This document shows positions 47,307-55,541 of a stretch of DNA of 64,000 nucleotides, piece by piece. How positions within the stretch are numbered: the first letter of the stretch is position 1; every line of letters begins with the position of its first letter. The notes under the pieces were generated by a model. It searched no databases. It saw only the letters and a program-made list of their open reading frames with translations, and was not told the origin of the DNA. The stretch lies in contig NZ_CP067420.1 of NCBI RefSeq assembly GCF_016653635.2, forward strand, positions 4,490,001 to 4,554,000, in the 5' to 3' direction. Origin of the DNA: Skermanella sp. TT6. GTDB lineage: Bacteria > Pseudomonadota > Alphaproteobacteria > Azospirillales > Azospirillaceae. A program made the translations under genes and the position numbers.

Positions 47307-48605
47307 TCAAAGGATGCGCACCGCGACTTGGCCCGTAAAGGGGCAGGCCGAGGCGTACTCGTATCCCATGTCCGTCTCCGCGGCGCATTCCATGAACGCC
47401 CTGTACTCGTGCTCGCGCCAGGTGCGGTTCCCGATGAACTCGTCGAATACCAGGATCGCCCCCGGCGCCAGCCGGCCGGCCAGGGCCGTCAGCACGGTGC
47501 GGGTCGATGAGTAGATGTCGCAATCGATGTTGGCGAAGCGCACGGGCGCGCTGTGGCCGGCCAGGAACGGCGGCAGGGTGTCGTCGAACCAGCCGGCGTG
47601 GAGGGTTACGTTGCTTCCCACGGCCGGCAGTTCCAGGCCGGTGGTGAAGCTCCCCCGGCGCTGGGTGCCCCAGTCCTCCGGCAGCCCCTCGAACGAGTCG
47701 AAGCCATGGACTTCCTGGCCGGCGACCTCGGCGATATGGCCGATCGAGGTTCCGCGCCTGACGCCGAACTCCAGCACCAATCCCTGTCGGGCCGCCAGGC
47801 CGACGCCGTGCCGGAGCAGGTCGGCGCCGCAGCCGAACAGGCGGAAATCGGCGGCGCGGCGCGGCAGCAGCGCGCGGACGCCGTCCACCGGCGCATGGTG
47901 GTGCGGCCGGTCGCGGAGCGGCCCGTCCAGGATTGCGGCCGCGTCGCCGTCCCTGCCGTCGAGCAGCGCATAGGCGGCCAGGAAGGCCCAGTACTTGCCG
48001 TTGGCGCCGTGGCAGGCGGTCGCCCGGTCCAGGCGATCGATCGCGTCCTCGAGCGACCGGACCTGGAGCGCCGCGGCATGGCTCTGGAACCAGCCGGCCG
48101 CGAGGCCGGGCTGGCGGTCGAGAAGCCTGTCCCAGGCGGCCAGCGCCGCGGCGGCGTCGCCCAGGGCATGGCGGCACATGGCTTCCTCGTACAGCAACTG
48201 CCCGGTCTGCCCGCCGGCCGAAGCGGCCCGCGCCGACAGGCGGACGGCGTCCGCGTAGCGGGCGTCCAGGCGGTAGGCGGCGGCCAGCGCCTCCCACGCG
48301 TCGGCACGGACCGGCGGCGCCATCGCCAGCGGCTCCATCAGGGCGATCGAGACATGGGGCAGGCCCGCGGCGGTGCAGGCCCGCGCGAGCTGCACGCGGA
48401 TCCCGATGTCGTCGGGATCCAGGTCGGCGGCGCGGCGCAGGTGGAGAAGCGCGGGTTGGAAGTCCTTCAGGCCGAGACAGGCCGTCCCGAGCAGGGCCAG
48501 GCCGCCGGGCGGCAGGTCGGGCCGGGACGCGAGCAGGCGGCGTGCCGCCCGGTACCGCTTGGCCGCGATCAGGCCGCGAGCGGCTTCGATGATGTCCGGC
48601 TGCAT
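47307..48605 (-). CDS. TPR-domain / TylF-type SAM-dependent methyltransferase fusion
   Basis: The 432-residue protein has an N-terminal set of TPR-like helical repeats (about 1-215: LALLGTACLGLKDFQPALLH, AWEALAAAYRLDARYADAV) followed by a class I methyltransferase of the TylF/MycF type (about 235-432: LVLEFGVRRGTSIGHIA, VHGFDSFEGLPEDW, ANIDCDIYSSTRTVL, ILVFDEFIG). TylF relatives methylate sugar hydroxyls in a metal-dependent way, so a surface-glycan target is plausible but unproven. It converges on the membrane protein gene. A protein of this layout may act on glycans or on protein-bound sugars. Confidence 0.82.
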   Translation of the reverse strand: MQPDIIEAARGLIAAKRYRAARRLLASRPDLPPGGLALLGTACLGLKDFQPALLHLRRAADLDPDDIGIRVQLARACTAAGLPHVSIALMEPLAMAPPVRADAWEALAAAYRLDARYADAVRLSARAASAGGQTGQLLYEEAMCRHALGDAAAALAAWDRLLDRQPGLAAGWFQSHAAALQVRSLEDAIDRLDRATACHGANGKYWAFLAAYALLDGRDGDAAAILDGPLRDRPHHHAPVDGVRALLPRRAADFRLFGCGADLLRHGVGLAARQGLVLEFGVRRGTSIGHIAEVAGQEVHGFDSFEGLPEDWGTQRRGSFTTGLELPAVGSNVTLHAGWFDDTLPPFLAGHSAPVRFANIDCDIYSSTRTVLTALAGRLAPGAILVFDEFIGNRTWREHEYRAFMECAAETDMGYEYASACPFTGQVAVRIL

Positions 48606-48758
48606 GACGACTCCCTGCCCCGCCCTGCCGGCTATCTACCCGCGCCGGCGGGCGGGGGCAAACCGGAATGTCAGGACCCGCGGCACCTGTGATCTCCTGT
48701 GACCTGTTGGTGCCGGATCTTCAAAAACGGCCCCGGGATCCCCAGTTCAGGGCGCATC

Positions 48759-49103
48759 ATGATCAACTCAGACCAACGGCGGCTCGACCGCAGTTTCGAG
48801 CGCCTTCAGCGCCGCCTGCCCGGCTGGATCGCCCGGCCGGTCGGCGGCCTCCGCAAGCCCGACGCCCGCTGGATCCGGATACCGACCGGCGTCCTCTTCA
48901 TCCTTGGCGGCCTGGTAGGGTTCCTGCCGATCCTGGGCTTCTGGATGGTCCCCCTGGGCGTGCTCCTGCTCGCCCTGGACGTGCCGTTCCTGCGCCGCCC
49001 GACCTCAACCCTGATGATCCGCGGCGAGCGGCGCTGGACCGAATGGCGCCGCTCCCGGAATGCCGCCAAGCAGTCTCAGGCGGCCAGCACCAGCCCCGAG
49101 TGA
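48759..49103 (+). CDS. Small two-helix membrane protein
   Basis: The 114-residue protein has an arginine-rich N-terminal amphipathic segment (RRLDRSFERLQRRLPGWIAR), two close membrane helices (IPTGVLFILGGLVGFLPIL and WMVPLGVLLLALDVPFL) and a basic tail. I recall similar alphaproteobacterial hypothetical proteins but no function. The ATG at 48759 is chosen because the conserved helical lead starts there. Its 3' end overlaps the convergent ABC transporter gene by 28 nt, so each coding end is antisense to the other. Confidence 0.7.
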   Translation: MINSDQRRLDRSFERLQRRLPGWIARPVGGLRKPDARWIRIPTGVLFILGGLVGFLPILGFWMVPLGVLLLALDVPFLRRPTSTLMIRGERRWTEWRRSRNAAKQSQAASTSPE

Positions 49104-50929
49104 CCGGCGGGGCCGCTTCCGGTCCGGGTTCCCGCGTAGCTTTCCCATAGCGCGCGGAAAGCCGGTTGGCGCTCCAGCAGCGCGTCGAGCGGGCCCAGGT
49201 CGACCACCGCGCCGTCTGCCATCCAGACGATGGTGTCGAAACGCGTCAGCAGGTGCAGCCGGTGGATCGAGGACGCGATGCAGGCGTCGGGGAACTCGGC
49301 CAGCAGGTTGTCGTAGATCCGCGCCTCGGTGGCCGGGTCCATGCTGCTGGTCGGCTCGTCCAGCATGATCAGCGAGCTGTCGCGCGACGCCAGGATGCCG
49401 CGCGCCAGCGCCAGCCGCTGCTTCTGCCCGCCCGACAGGTTCAGGCCGCGCTCGGTGATCTCCGTCGCGAGGCCCCCGGGAAGCCGGTCGATCACCGGGC
49501 CGAGGCAGGCCAGGGCGCAGGCCCGCTCGACCGCCGCCGCCGGATAGGCGATGCCCATGGTGATGTTCTGGGCGACCGATCCCTCGAAGATCTCCGGATC
49601 CTGCGGCACCAGCGTCGCGACCGGGCCGAGATCGCCCAGGTCGGGCCGGGCCTCGCCGTCGAAGGCGATGGACACGCGGTCCGCCTCGTAGAGGCCGGCC
49701 AGGACCCGCAGCAGGGTGCTCTTGCCCGATCCGCTCTCGCCGATGAGCGCGATCCGGCCGCCGCGCTTCAGCACGAGGGAGACGTCGCGCAGCGTCGGCC
49801 GGTCCTCGTGGCGCGTGGCGTGGCTGAAGGTCAGTCCCTCGACGCTGATCTCCCGCCAGTCGGCCGGGACCGGCAGGGCCGAGGCCGACCGGCGGCTCTC
49901 GGCCGACAGGATCTCGTCCGCGCTGCCGATGTCGGCCTGGTAGCGCACCAGGTCCTGCCAGTTGGTCGCCATGGAGCCGACGACGTTCCCGATCTGCTGG
50001 GAATACTGGTGGACCATGACGGCGGTGCCGAGCAGGATCAGGCCGTCGCTCCGCCAGGCGAGCCAGGCATAGAGCGCCACGAGGCCGCAGCGGATCGCAT
50101 TGTTGAGCAGGTCGATCGCGCACCACTTCGCCTCGTTGAACACGATGCCCCGGCGGAGCGGCGCGAACACGGAAGTCAGCCGGGCGGCCACCGCAGAGCG
50201 GGTGGCCGCCTGGAGGCGCAGCGTCAGGACCGTGGAGATGTTGCCCAGGCAGTCGATCAGTTCGGCGGTGTAGCGCCGCTCGAACCGGTTCTCCTCGTTC
50301 AGCAGGAAGACCATGATCCGGTCGAACCGGACCAGGATCGCGAAGATCAGGGCATAGCCCAGCACGGCCGCCGCCCCAGTCCAGGCCGACACGAGGCACA
50401 GCGCCGCCAGCGGGCCGATCAGGCTGACCGAATTCTGGAGATAGATGAACTGGTTCTGCGAGAAGCCGAACAGCGCCTGGGTCGCCTTCGCCATGCGCTG
50501 GATGGTGTCGCCGGAATGGTGGCGTTCGTGCCAGCGGAGCGGCAGGGATACGGCCTTGGCATAGAGCGAATCGGCGAACCGCTCGCGGATGCGCACCGCC
50601 ATGAAGCGTTCGAGCACCCGACCCGGCCCGTGCATCGCCCAGCCGAGCACGCAGGCGCCGAACATCAGGGCCATGTTCCACCCGGCGAGCGCCACGTCCT
50701 GGGTTCCGGCGGTGCCCGCCGTCTGGAGCGAATTGACCGCCGCGCCGAAGAAATAGGGGATCGCCAGCCGCACCGCCTGGGCCAGGAACAGCAGGCCCAG
50801 GAAAGTGACGACCAGCGGCCTGCCGCCTTCCGCATGACGCCAGAAGGCCGCGTAGAGCCCGCGGATGCCGCGATGGACGGTCGCGGCACGGGGATGCTGG
50901 GGGGTCGAGGGAACCGGGGATATCGTCAT
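49076..50929 (-). CDS. ABC exporter half-transporter (fused membrane and ATPase domains)
   Basis: The 617-residue protein has an MsbA-like type I exporter membrane domain (about 35-330, six helices) and an ATPase domain (about 360-590): Walker A GESGSGKST, Q loop LVPQDPEIFEG, signature NLSGGQKQR, Walker B SLIMLDEPTSSMD and switch histidine ASSIHRLHLL. It likely works as a homodimer to export a lipid, peptide or drug; the substrate cannot be told. No partner half-transporter or adaptor is next to it. An in-frame GTG/ATG further upstream (to 50996 in another frame) is not supported. Confidence 0.9.
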   Translation of the reverse strand: MTISPVPSTPQHPRAATVHRGIRGLYAAFWRHAEGGRPLVVTFLGLLFLAQAVRLAIPYFFGAAVNSLQTAGTAGTQDVALAGWNMALMFGACVLGWAMHGPGRVLERFMAVRIRERFADSLYAKAVSLPLRWHERHHSGDTIQRMAKATQALFGFSQNQFIYLQNSVSLIGPLAALCLVSAWTGAAAVLGYALIFAILVRFDRIMVFLLNEENRFERRYTAELIDCLGNISTVLTLRLQAATRSAVAARLTSVFAPLRRGIVFNEAKWCAIDLLNNAIRCGLVALYAWLAWRSDGLILLGTAVMVHQYSQQIGNVVGSMATNWQDLVRYQADIGSADEILSAESRRSASALPVPADWREISVEGLTFSHATRHEDRPTLRDVSLVLKRGGRIALIGESGSGKSTLLRVLAGLYEADRVSIAFDGEARPDLGDLGPVATLVPQDPEIFEGSVAQNITMGIAYPAAAVERACALACLGPVIDRLPGGLATEITERGLNLSGGQKQRLALARGILASRDSSLIMLDEPTSSMDPATEARIYDNLLAEFPDACIASSIHRLHLLTRFDTIVWMADGAVVDLGPLDALLERQPAFRALWESYAGTRTGSGPAGHSGLVLAA

Positions 50930-51039
50930 GACGTCTCGTGCTCTGGACGCGTGCCGGAAGCTGTTCCGGCCGGTCCGGAGACACTAGGGTCGTCATGGTT
51001 AATGCAGGCTTTACCGTGATTCCCGGCTGACCATGCCGT

Positions 51040-51840
51040 TCACCTGAATCCGGTCCGGACAGTCCCGACGCCGCTGACCCGTACCGACGGCTTGCGCACG
51101 ATCCGGTCGGCGTCGATGGTTCCGATGCCGGAGATGGCGAGATCGGCGCGCTCCGCCGGGGCCTGGACCCGGATGGTGCCGGTTCCGGCGATGGAAGCCG
51201 TCAGCATGTCCACCCGGCCGCCGGCGACCGTGATGTCGCCGGCACCGGAAAGATCAGCGCCCAGGTCGCCGTCCACCCGGGCGACCGTCACGGCGCCGCT
51301 GCCGAGGATCCTGACCGTGGCGTCGGTGACGGCGCCCGCGGCCACCTGCCCGGCCGCGACCTCGATCGTGAGCGGCGCCCTCAGGTCGGCGATGTCCCAT
51401 TCGCCGACGGTGGAGGTCGCGGTGAGCGGGGTTCCCGCCGGGACCCACAGCTCCACCTCCGGCAGGTCGCCGTCGCCGGTGCCCTCCGTCGCCATGGTCA
51501 GGCCGCCGATCCGGGTGACCGCCCGGGCGCCGAAACCGGTCGCGATCGTCACCGCGGACCCGGCCCGAAAGCCCTGGACCGGCCCGGCGCTCACCACAAG
51601 GGCGCCGTCCTCGGCATGCCGCGACAGGTCCCCGATCCAGGAGGCGGGGCCGGTCGCTCTCAGCCGGATGGTGCCGGAGTCATGGAGACGGACATTCACC
51701 CGGGCCGCCAGTCCGCGGAGGTCGAGCGCGCCGGCGCCGAAGCTTTCGTCGATCGTCGTTCGATCCCGTGCCGAGGCGGGTCCCGCCGCCAGGGCGCAGG
51801 CCATCATGACGGTGGCCAGAAGGTACCGGTTCATCATCAT
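51040..51840 (-). CDS. Secreted DUF2807-like (GIN domain) beta-helix protein
   Basis: The 266-residue precursor has a signal peptide (about 1-24, AGPASA) and a mature part of short repeated strands (ITVAGGRVDMLTASIAGTG, RADLAISGIGTIDADRIV) typical of DUF2807/GIN-domain beta-helices, which are found in envelope proteins and as anti-sigma targets; the role is unknown. Three consecutive ATG codons (51840, 51837, 51834) follow a GGAGG; the second or third has better spacing. It is the last gene of a three-gene minus-strand run (52555 to 51040). Confidence 0.72.
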   Translation of the reverse strand: MMMNRYLLATVMMACALAAGPASARDRTTIDESFGAGALDLRGLAARVNVRLHDSGTIRLRATGPASWIGDLSRHAEDGALVVSAGPVQGFRAGSAVTIATGFGARAVTRIGGLTMATEGTGDGDLPEVELWVPAGTPLTATSTVGEWDIADLRAPLTIEVAAGQVAAGAVTDATVRILGSGAVTVARVDGDLGADLSGAGDITVAGGRVDMLTASIAGTGTIRVQAPAERADLAISGIGTIDADRIVRKPSVRVSGVGTVRTGFR

Positions 51841-51875
51841 ATTCCTCCGGGAATGGAATGGGAGTGCGCCGTCGC

Positions 51876-52232
51876 CTACTCGCCGTCCTCGATCAGCAGG
51901 CAGGTGGTCTCCGGGGCCGGGCTCAGCAGCATCACCATGCGGCCGGGCGCGGAGCCGCGGCGGAAACGCAGGCTGCCGGCCCCTTCGAAGTAGCCCACCG
52001 CGGCGTCCCGCAGGTCGCCCTCGTCGATGATGCGGCTGCCCTGCTGCCAGCATTGCAGGCGGACTGCACCGTCCGGGGCCACCGAGGCCGAGCCGCCCGG
52101 CTTCGCCCCCAGCTGCGGCCCTCCCTCCTTGACCACGGTGGCGGCCGCGACGCCGACCGCGAGCGCCGACAGGCCGAGGCTCAGGGCGATCGGCCGGAAC
52201 AGGGGGCGAGCGACGCGAAAGCGGGTCAGCAT
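51876..52232 (-). CDS. Small membrane-anchored or secreted hypothetical protein
   Basis: The 118-residue protein has an N-terminal helix (PIALSLGLSALAVGVAAATV) that could be an anchor or uncleaved signal, then a beta-rich segment with two cysteines (LQCWQQGSRIIDEG and PETTCLLIEDGE) that might form a disulfide in the periplasm. I do not recognise the family. It overlaps the upstream gene by 7 nt and lies 35 nt before the DUF2807-like gene, so the three probably act together. Confidence 0.62.
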   Translation of the reverse strand: MLTRFRVARPLFRPIALSLGLSALAVGVAAATVVKEGGPQLGAKPGGSASVAPDGAVRLQCWQQGSRIIDEGDLRDAAVGYFEGAGSLRFRRGSAPGRMVMLLSPAPETTCLLIEDGE

Positions 52233-52555
52233 CCGCCGCGTCCCACATTGTTGATCACGTCGCCCGTGATGATGGTGACGACCTCCCGCGGGGCCGTGGC
52301 GCCCCGGGGAACATAGACGTTGCCCACGGCCTGGCTGCCGCAGGACAGCTTGCCGCCCTGGGCGGCGCCCTGGGTGAAGTCCTGGTCCTGCAATTCTCCG
52401 CGCCGGCGCCAGCTCTTGGCGATCTCCATCTGGATCTTGCCGTTGAAGCGAGGCTCCAGGTGGGTCCGCTGGTTCAATTCCTTCGCTCCGGCGCCGCCGG
52501 GCGCTGCGAAGGCCAGGAAAGTCCCGGCGATCAGGATTGCTGTCGGTGCCCGCAT
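52226..52555 (-). CDS. Small secreted hypothetical protein ending in cysteine
   Basis: The 109-residue precursor has a signal peptide (about 1-24, APGGAGAKEL). The mature part is charged near its start (LNQRTHLEPRFNGKIQMEI), then has strands SCGSQAVGNVYVPRGAT and REVVTIITGDVINN, and ends with GRGGC. Two cysteines could pair. GGGGAGG precedes the ATG at 52555; the open frame extends to 52615 but that adds a non-signal leader. It heads a three-gene run whose members are all exported or membrane-anchored. I do not recognise it. Confidence 0.62.
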   Translation of the reverse strand: MRAPTAILIAGTFLAFAAPGGAGAKELNQRTHLEPRFNGKIQMEIAKSWRRRGELQDQDFTQGAAQGGKLSCGSQAVGNVYVPRGATAPREVVTIITGDVINNVGRGGC

Positions 52556-52917
52556 TGGGATGCGCCTCCCCGAAGGACGGTGACCGGCGGGGGATCCGCC
52601 ATGTCCGTTCCCCACACTAGGCCGCTGCCGCTCCCGTCGTCTGTGAACGCCTTCACCTCCGCCACTGTGACAGTCAAGAAGACGTCATGAACGCCCATGA
52701 GGACCGATCCATGCAATGAAGACTAGAATGAGTCCTCACTAAAGATCACTACCCGATCGGTTTGGACGGACCTCCGAAATACTTATTTTTCCTGCTTGTC
52801 CTGGAGCGGCATGAGGGGGTTATAATAAATTGAGGATGTTACCGTCGGCTGCCGCAGCCGGCCAGGCCCGAAGCCCCGGCCGGGCGGCGAGAATGCGACA
52901 GTGGAGACGTTTCTCCG
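52556..52917. other. Divergent intergenic region upstream of the caspase-like gene
   Basis: These 362 nt separate the small secreted gene (minus) and the caspase-like gene (plus). The right half is AT-rich and contains a perfect TATAAT. No coding sequence is supported. The left part must contain the promoter of the three-gene minus-strand run, not identified. Confidence 0.6.
52796..52826 (+). promoter_or_regulatory. Sigma-70-type promoter candidate for the caspase-like gene
   Basis: TTGTCC (52796-52801) and a perfect TATAAT (52821-52826) are 19 bases apart, slightly longer than ideal. Perfect -10 boxes are rare in such GC-rich DNA. The predicted transcript would start near 52833, leaving a leader of about 85 nt before the ATG at 52918. 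Confidence 0.55.
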
Positions 52918-55461
52918 ATGAGAGTTCTGCGGTTCCTGGGCCTGCTGGTCTTCACCCTGTCCTGCGCCTTGCCCTTGGGCGCGGGTCCGGCGAGCGCTGC
53001 CGATGCGGACAAGCGCATCGCGCTGGTGATCGGCATCGGCGCCTACCAGTTCGCCCCGGCCCTGCCCAATCCGCCCAACGACGCCCGCGCGATCGCCGCC
53101 GCCCTGAAGAACCTGAAGTTCGAGGTCGAGGAAGCCTATGACCTGGACAACCGGGGTTTTTCCGGGCGCCTCCGCGATTTCGGCATCCGGGCCGCCGAGG
53201 CGGACGTGGCGGTCATCTTCTATGCCGGCCACGGCCTCCAGGTGCGCGGCCAGAACTACCTGCTGCCTTCGGACGCCCGGCTGGAGCGCGAGCGCGACCT
53301 GGTCTACGAGGCGATGCCGCTCAACCTGATCCTGGGGGAACTGGCCCAGGCGCGGAAGCTGGGGGTGCTGATCCTGGACGCCTGCCGCAACAACCCGTTC
53401 GCCGACCGGCTGTCGCGGAGCAATGCCGGGGCGCTGCGGGAGCGCGACGTCTCCGCCGGCCTGTCCCGGGTCGACGACACCCCGAGCGACACGATGGTGG
53501 CGCTGGCGACGCGGGCCGACGCCCTGGCGGAGGACGGCACCGGCCAGCACAGCCCCTACACCATGGCGCTCCTGCAGAACCTGAAGGTGCCGGGCCTGGA
53601 GTTGGGCCTGTTCTTCCGCCGGGTCCGCGACAACGTCATGGAGGCCACCCAGGGCCGTCAGGAGCCGTTCATCTTCGGGTCGCTGGGCGCCACCGCGTTC
53701 TATTTCAACCCGACCCCGCCGAACCGGAACCCGGAGCTGCCGGCCCTGAAGCCCATCGTCGTCGGCGACACGTCGGACGCCGTCAAGCTCGGCATCGGCC
53801 GCATCGCGGATCCGGACGGCGACGAGGTGTTCGCCCAGGTCTCGGGCCTTCCGGCGTCCGGGCAGGTCCGGATCGGCGAAAGGCTGGTGCTGATCGGCGA
53901 CTATCTCAGCATCGCCCAGCTGTCCCAGGTCACCTACAAGCCTGACGTCGGCGCGGTCGGCCCCGCCGGCAACTTCGACTTCACCGTCATGGACAACAAG
54001 GGCGGGACCACCCCCGGCAGGATCGCCATAACGGTCAACCAGTCGAACCGCCCGCCGGTGGTTGCCGGCGAGAGCACATTCCGGATGGCGCTGCCGCAGC
54101 TGGGGCTGGAGGCGCCGAGCGACCCGGACGGCGACGCGCTGACCTTGACGGTCGCGGCCGTGCCGTCCCGCGGCTCGGTCCGCAAGGGAACGCAGCCGGT
54201 TCGCGTGGGCGAGAAGCTGACCGCCGCCGACATCGCCGGCCTGACCTACGATCCCGGGCAGGCGGCACCCGGCGAGGCCGGCAGCTTCGCGATCCTGGCG
54301 GACGACGGGCGCGGCGGCAAGGCGACGGCTTCGGTCCGCATCGAGCTGGAGACCGCCGGCACGCCCCCGGCCGGGCCGGAGCTTGCGGACGCCCTGTGGC
54401 AGCAGGTCCGGACGCGCGGCCAGGCGGCCGACTTCGCCGCGTACCTGCAGCTTTTCCCGGACGGCAGGAACTCGCCGCTGGCCCGCGATCGGATGGCGGC
54501 CCTGGCTCCCGCCAAGCCCGCTCCCCCGGCGGCGGCGCCGGCCGCTCCGGCGAAGGCGGACGCGGCAGCGGTCGAGCCGCCCAAGTCGGCGCCCGCCAAG
54601 CCGGAGCCGGCCAAGGCGGTGGAGCCGGTCAAGGCGGCTGAGCCGCCCAAGCCGGAACCCCCGAAGCCGGAACCGGCGAAGCCATCCGGGCAAGTGGCCG
54701 CGGCCGAGCCGCCGGCCTCCCCGGCGACCCGCAACAAGGGCCAGTCCAACAGCTTCCAGGACTGCCCGGAATGCCCGATCATGGTCCGACTGCCCGCCGG
54801 CAGCTTCACGATGGGGACCGCGCGCGGCGACCCCAGCGAGCAGCCGAGCCACAAGGTGAGCCTGGGCAAGCCGTTCGCCCTGGGGATGTTCGAGGTGACG
54901 GTGGGGGAATGGCGCGCCTGCGTCCAGGGCGGCGGCTGCAGCGACATGCCGCGCATGGCCGGAGCCACCGACGAGACGCCGGTCCACAATGTCCACTGGC
55001 GCGACGCCCTCGCCTATACGATCTGGCTGTCCAAGAAGACCGGCCAGCGATACCGCCTGCCCAGCGAGGCCGAGTGGGAATACGCCGCCCGCGCCGGCAC
55101 CGCCGGGCGCTACTGGTGGGGCGACGCGGTGGGCGTGGCGAACGCCAACTGCGAGAACTGCGGCGGCATGTACGAGCGGATGACGCCCCTGCCGGTGGGC
55201 AGCTTCAAGCCCAACCCGCTGGGCCTGTACGACATGAACGGCGGCGTCGCCGAGTGGGTGGCCGACTGCTGGAACAAGGATTACCGGGGAGCCCCCGCCG
55301 ACGGCGGCGCCTGGACCCAGGGCGACTGCCGCAAGCGGGTCCTGCGCGGCGGATCCTGGCGGAACGACGCGGACTCTCTGTCGGTGACCGGGCGCTTCAG
55401 CTACGACCAGGACGTCCGGTACCTCGCCAACGGGTTCCGGGTCGCCCGCGACCTGAACTGA
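52918..55461 (+). CDS. Secreted caspase-like (C14) protease with DPDGD repeats and C-terminal SUMF1-type domain
   Basis: The 847-residue precursor has a signal peptide (about 1-28, PASAAD), a caspase-like domain (about 32-270) with catalytic His105 (FYAGHGLQ) and Cys156 (LILDACRNNPF), two immunoglobulin/cadherin-like repeats (about 275-480, IADPDGDEVF and APSDPDGDALTL), an alanine/proline/lysine-rich linker (about 515-610), and a C-terminal SUMF1/formylglycine-enzyme-like domain (about 615-847: LPAGSFTMG, RLPSEAEWEYAARAG, GGVAEWVADCWN, RVLRGGSW). The SUMF1 part lacks the active cysteine pair of true formylglycine enzymes, so it is probably a binding module. The protease should act in the periplasm or outside. 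A DUF4384 gene and a cyclase gene follow. Confidence 0.88.
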   Translation: MRVLRFLGLLVFTLSCALPLGAGPASAADADKRIALVIGIGAYQFAPALPNPPNDARAIAAALKNLKFEVEEAYDLDNRGFSGRLRDFGIRAAEADVAVIFYAGHGLQVRGQNYLLPSDARLERERDLVYEAMPLNLILGELAQARKLGVLILDACRNNPFADRLSRSNAGALRERDVSAGLSRVDDTPSDTMVALATRADALAEDGTGQHSPYTMALLQNLKVPGLELGLFFRRVRDNVMEATQGRQEPFIFGSLGATAFYFNPTPPNRNPELPALKPIVVGDTSDAVKLGIGRIADPDGDEVFAQVSGLPASGQVRIGERLVLIGDYLSIAQLSQVTYKPDVGAVGPAGNFDFTVMDNKGGTTPGRIAITVNQSNRPPVVAGESTFRMALPQLGLEAPSDPDGDALTLTVAAVPSRGSVRKGTQPVRVGEKLTAADIAGLTYDPGQAAPGEAGSFAILADDGRGGKATASVRIELETAGTPPAGPELADALWQQVRTRGQAADFAAYLQLFPDGRNSPLARDRMAALAPAKPAPPAAAPAAPAKADAAAVEPPKSAPAKPEPAKAVEPVKAAEPPKPEPPKPEPAKPSGQVAAAEPPASPATRNKGQSNSFQDCPECPIMVRLPAGSFTMGTARGDPSEQPSHKVSLGKPFALGMFEVTVGEWRACVQGGGCSDMPRMAGATDETPVHNVHWRDALAYTIWLSKKTGQRYRLPSEAEWEYAARAGTAGRYWWGDAVGVANANCENCGGMYERMTPLPVGSFKPNPLGLYDMNGGVAEWVADCWNKDYRGAPADGGAWTQGDCRKRVLRGGSWRNDADSLSVTGRFSYDQDVRYLANGFRVARDLN

Positions 55462-55541
55462 ATCCGGGCGAGGGTGTCGCCTGGTTTACTGCGGGCATGC
55501 GGGGGAGCGTCCAGCATGGGGCGACATTCACGGAGGTTACC

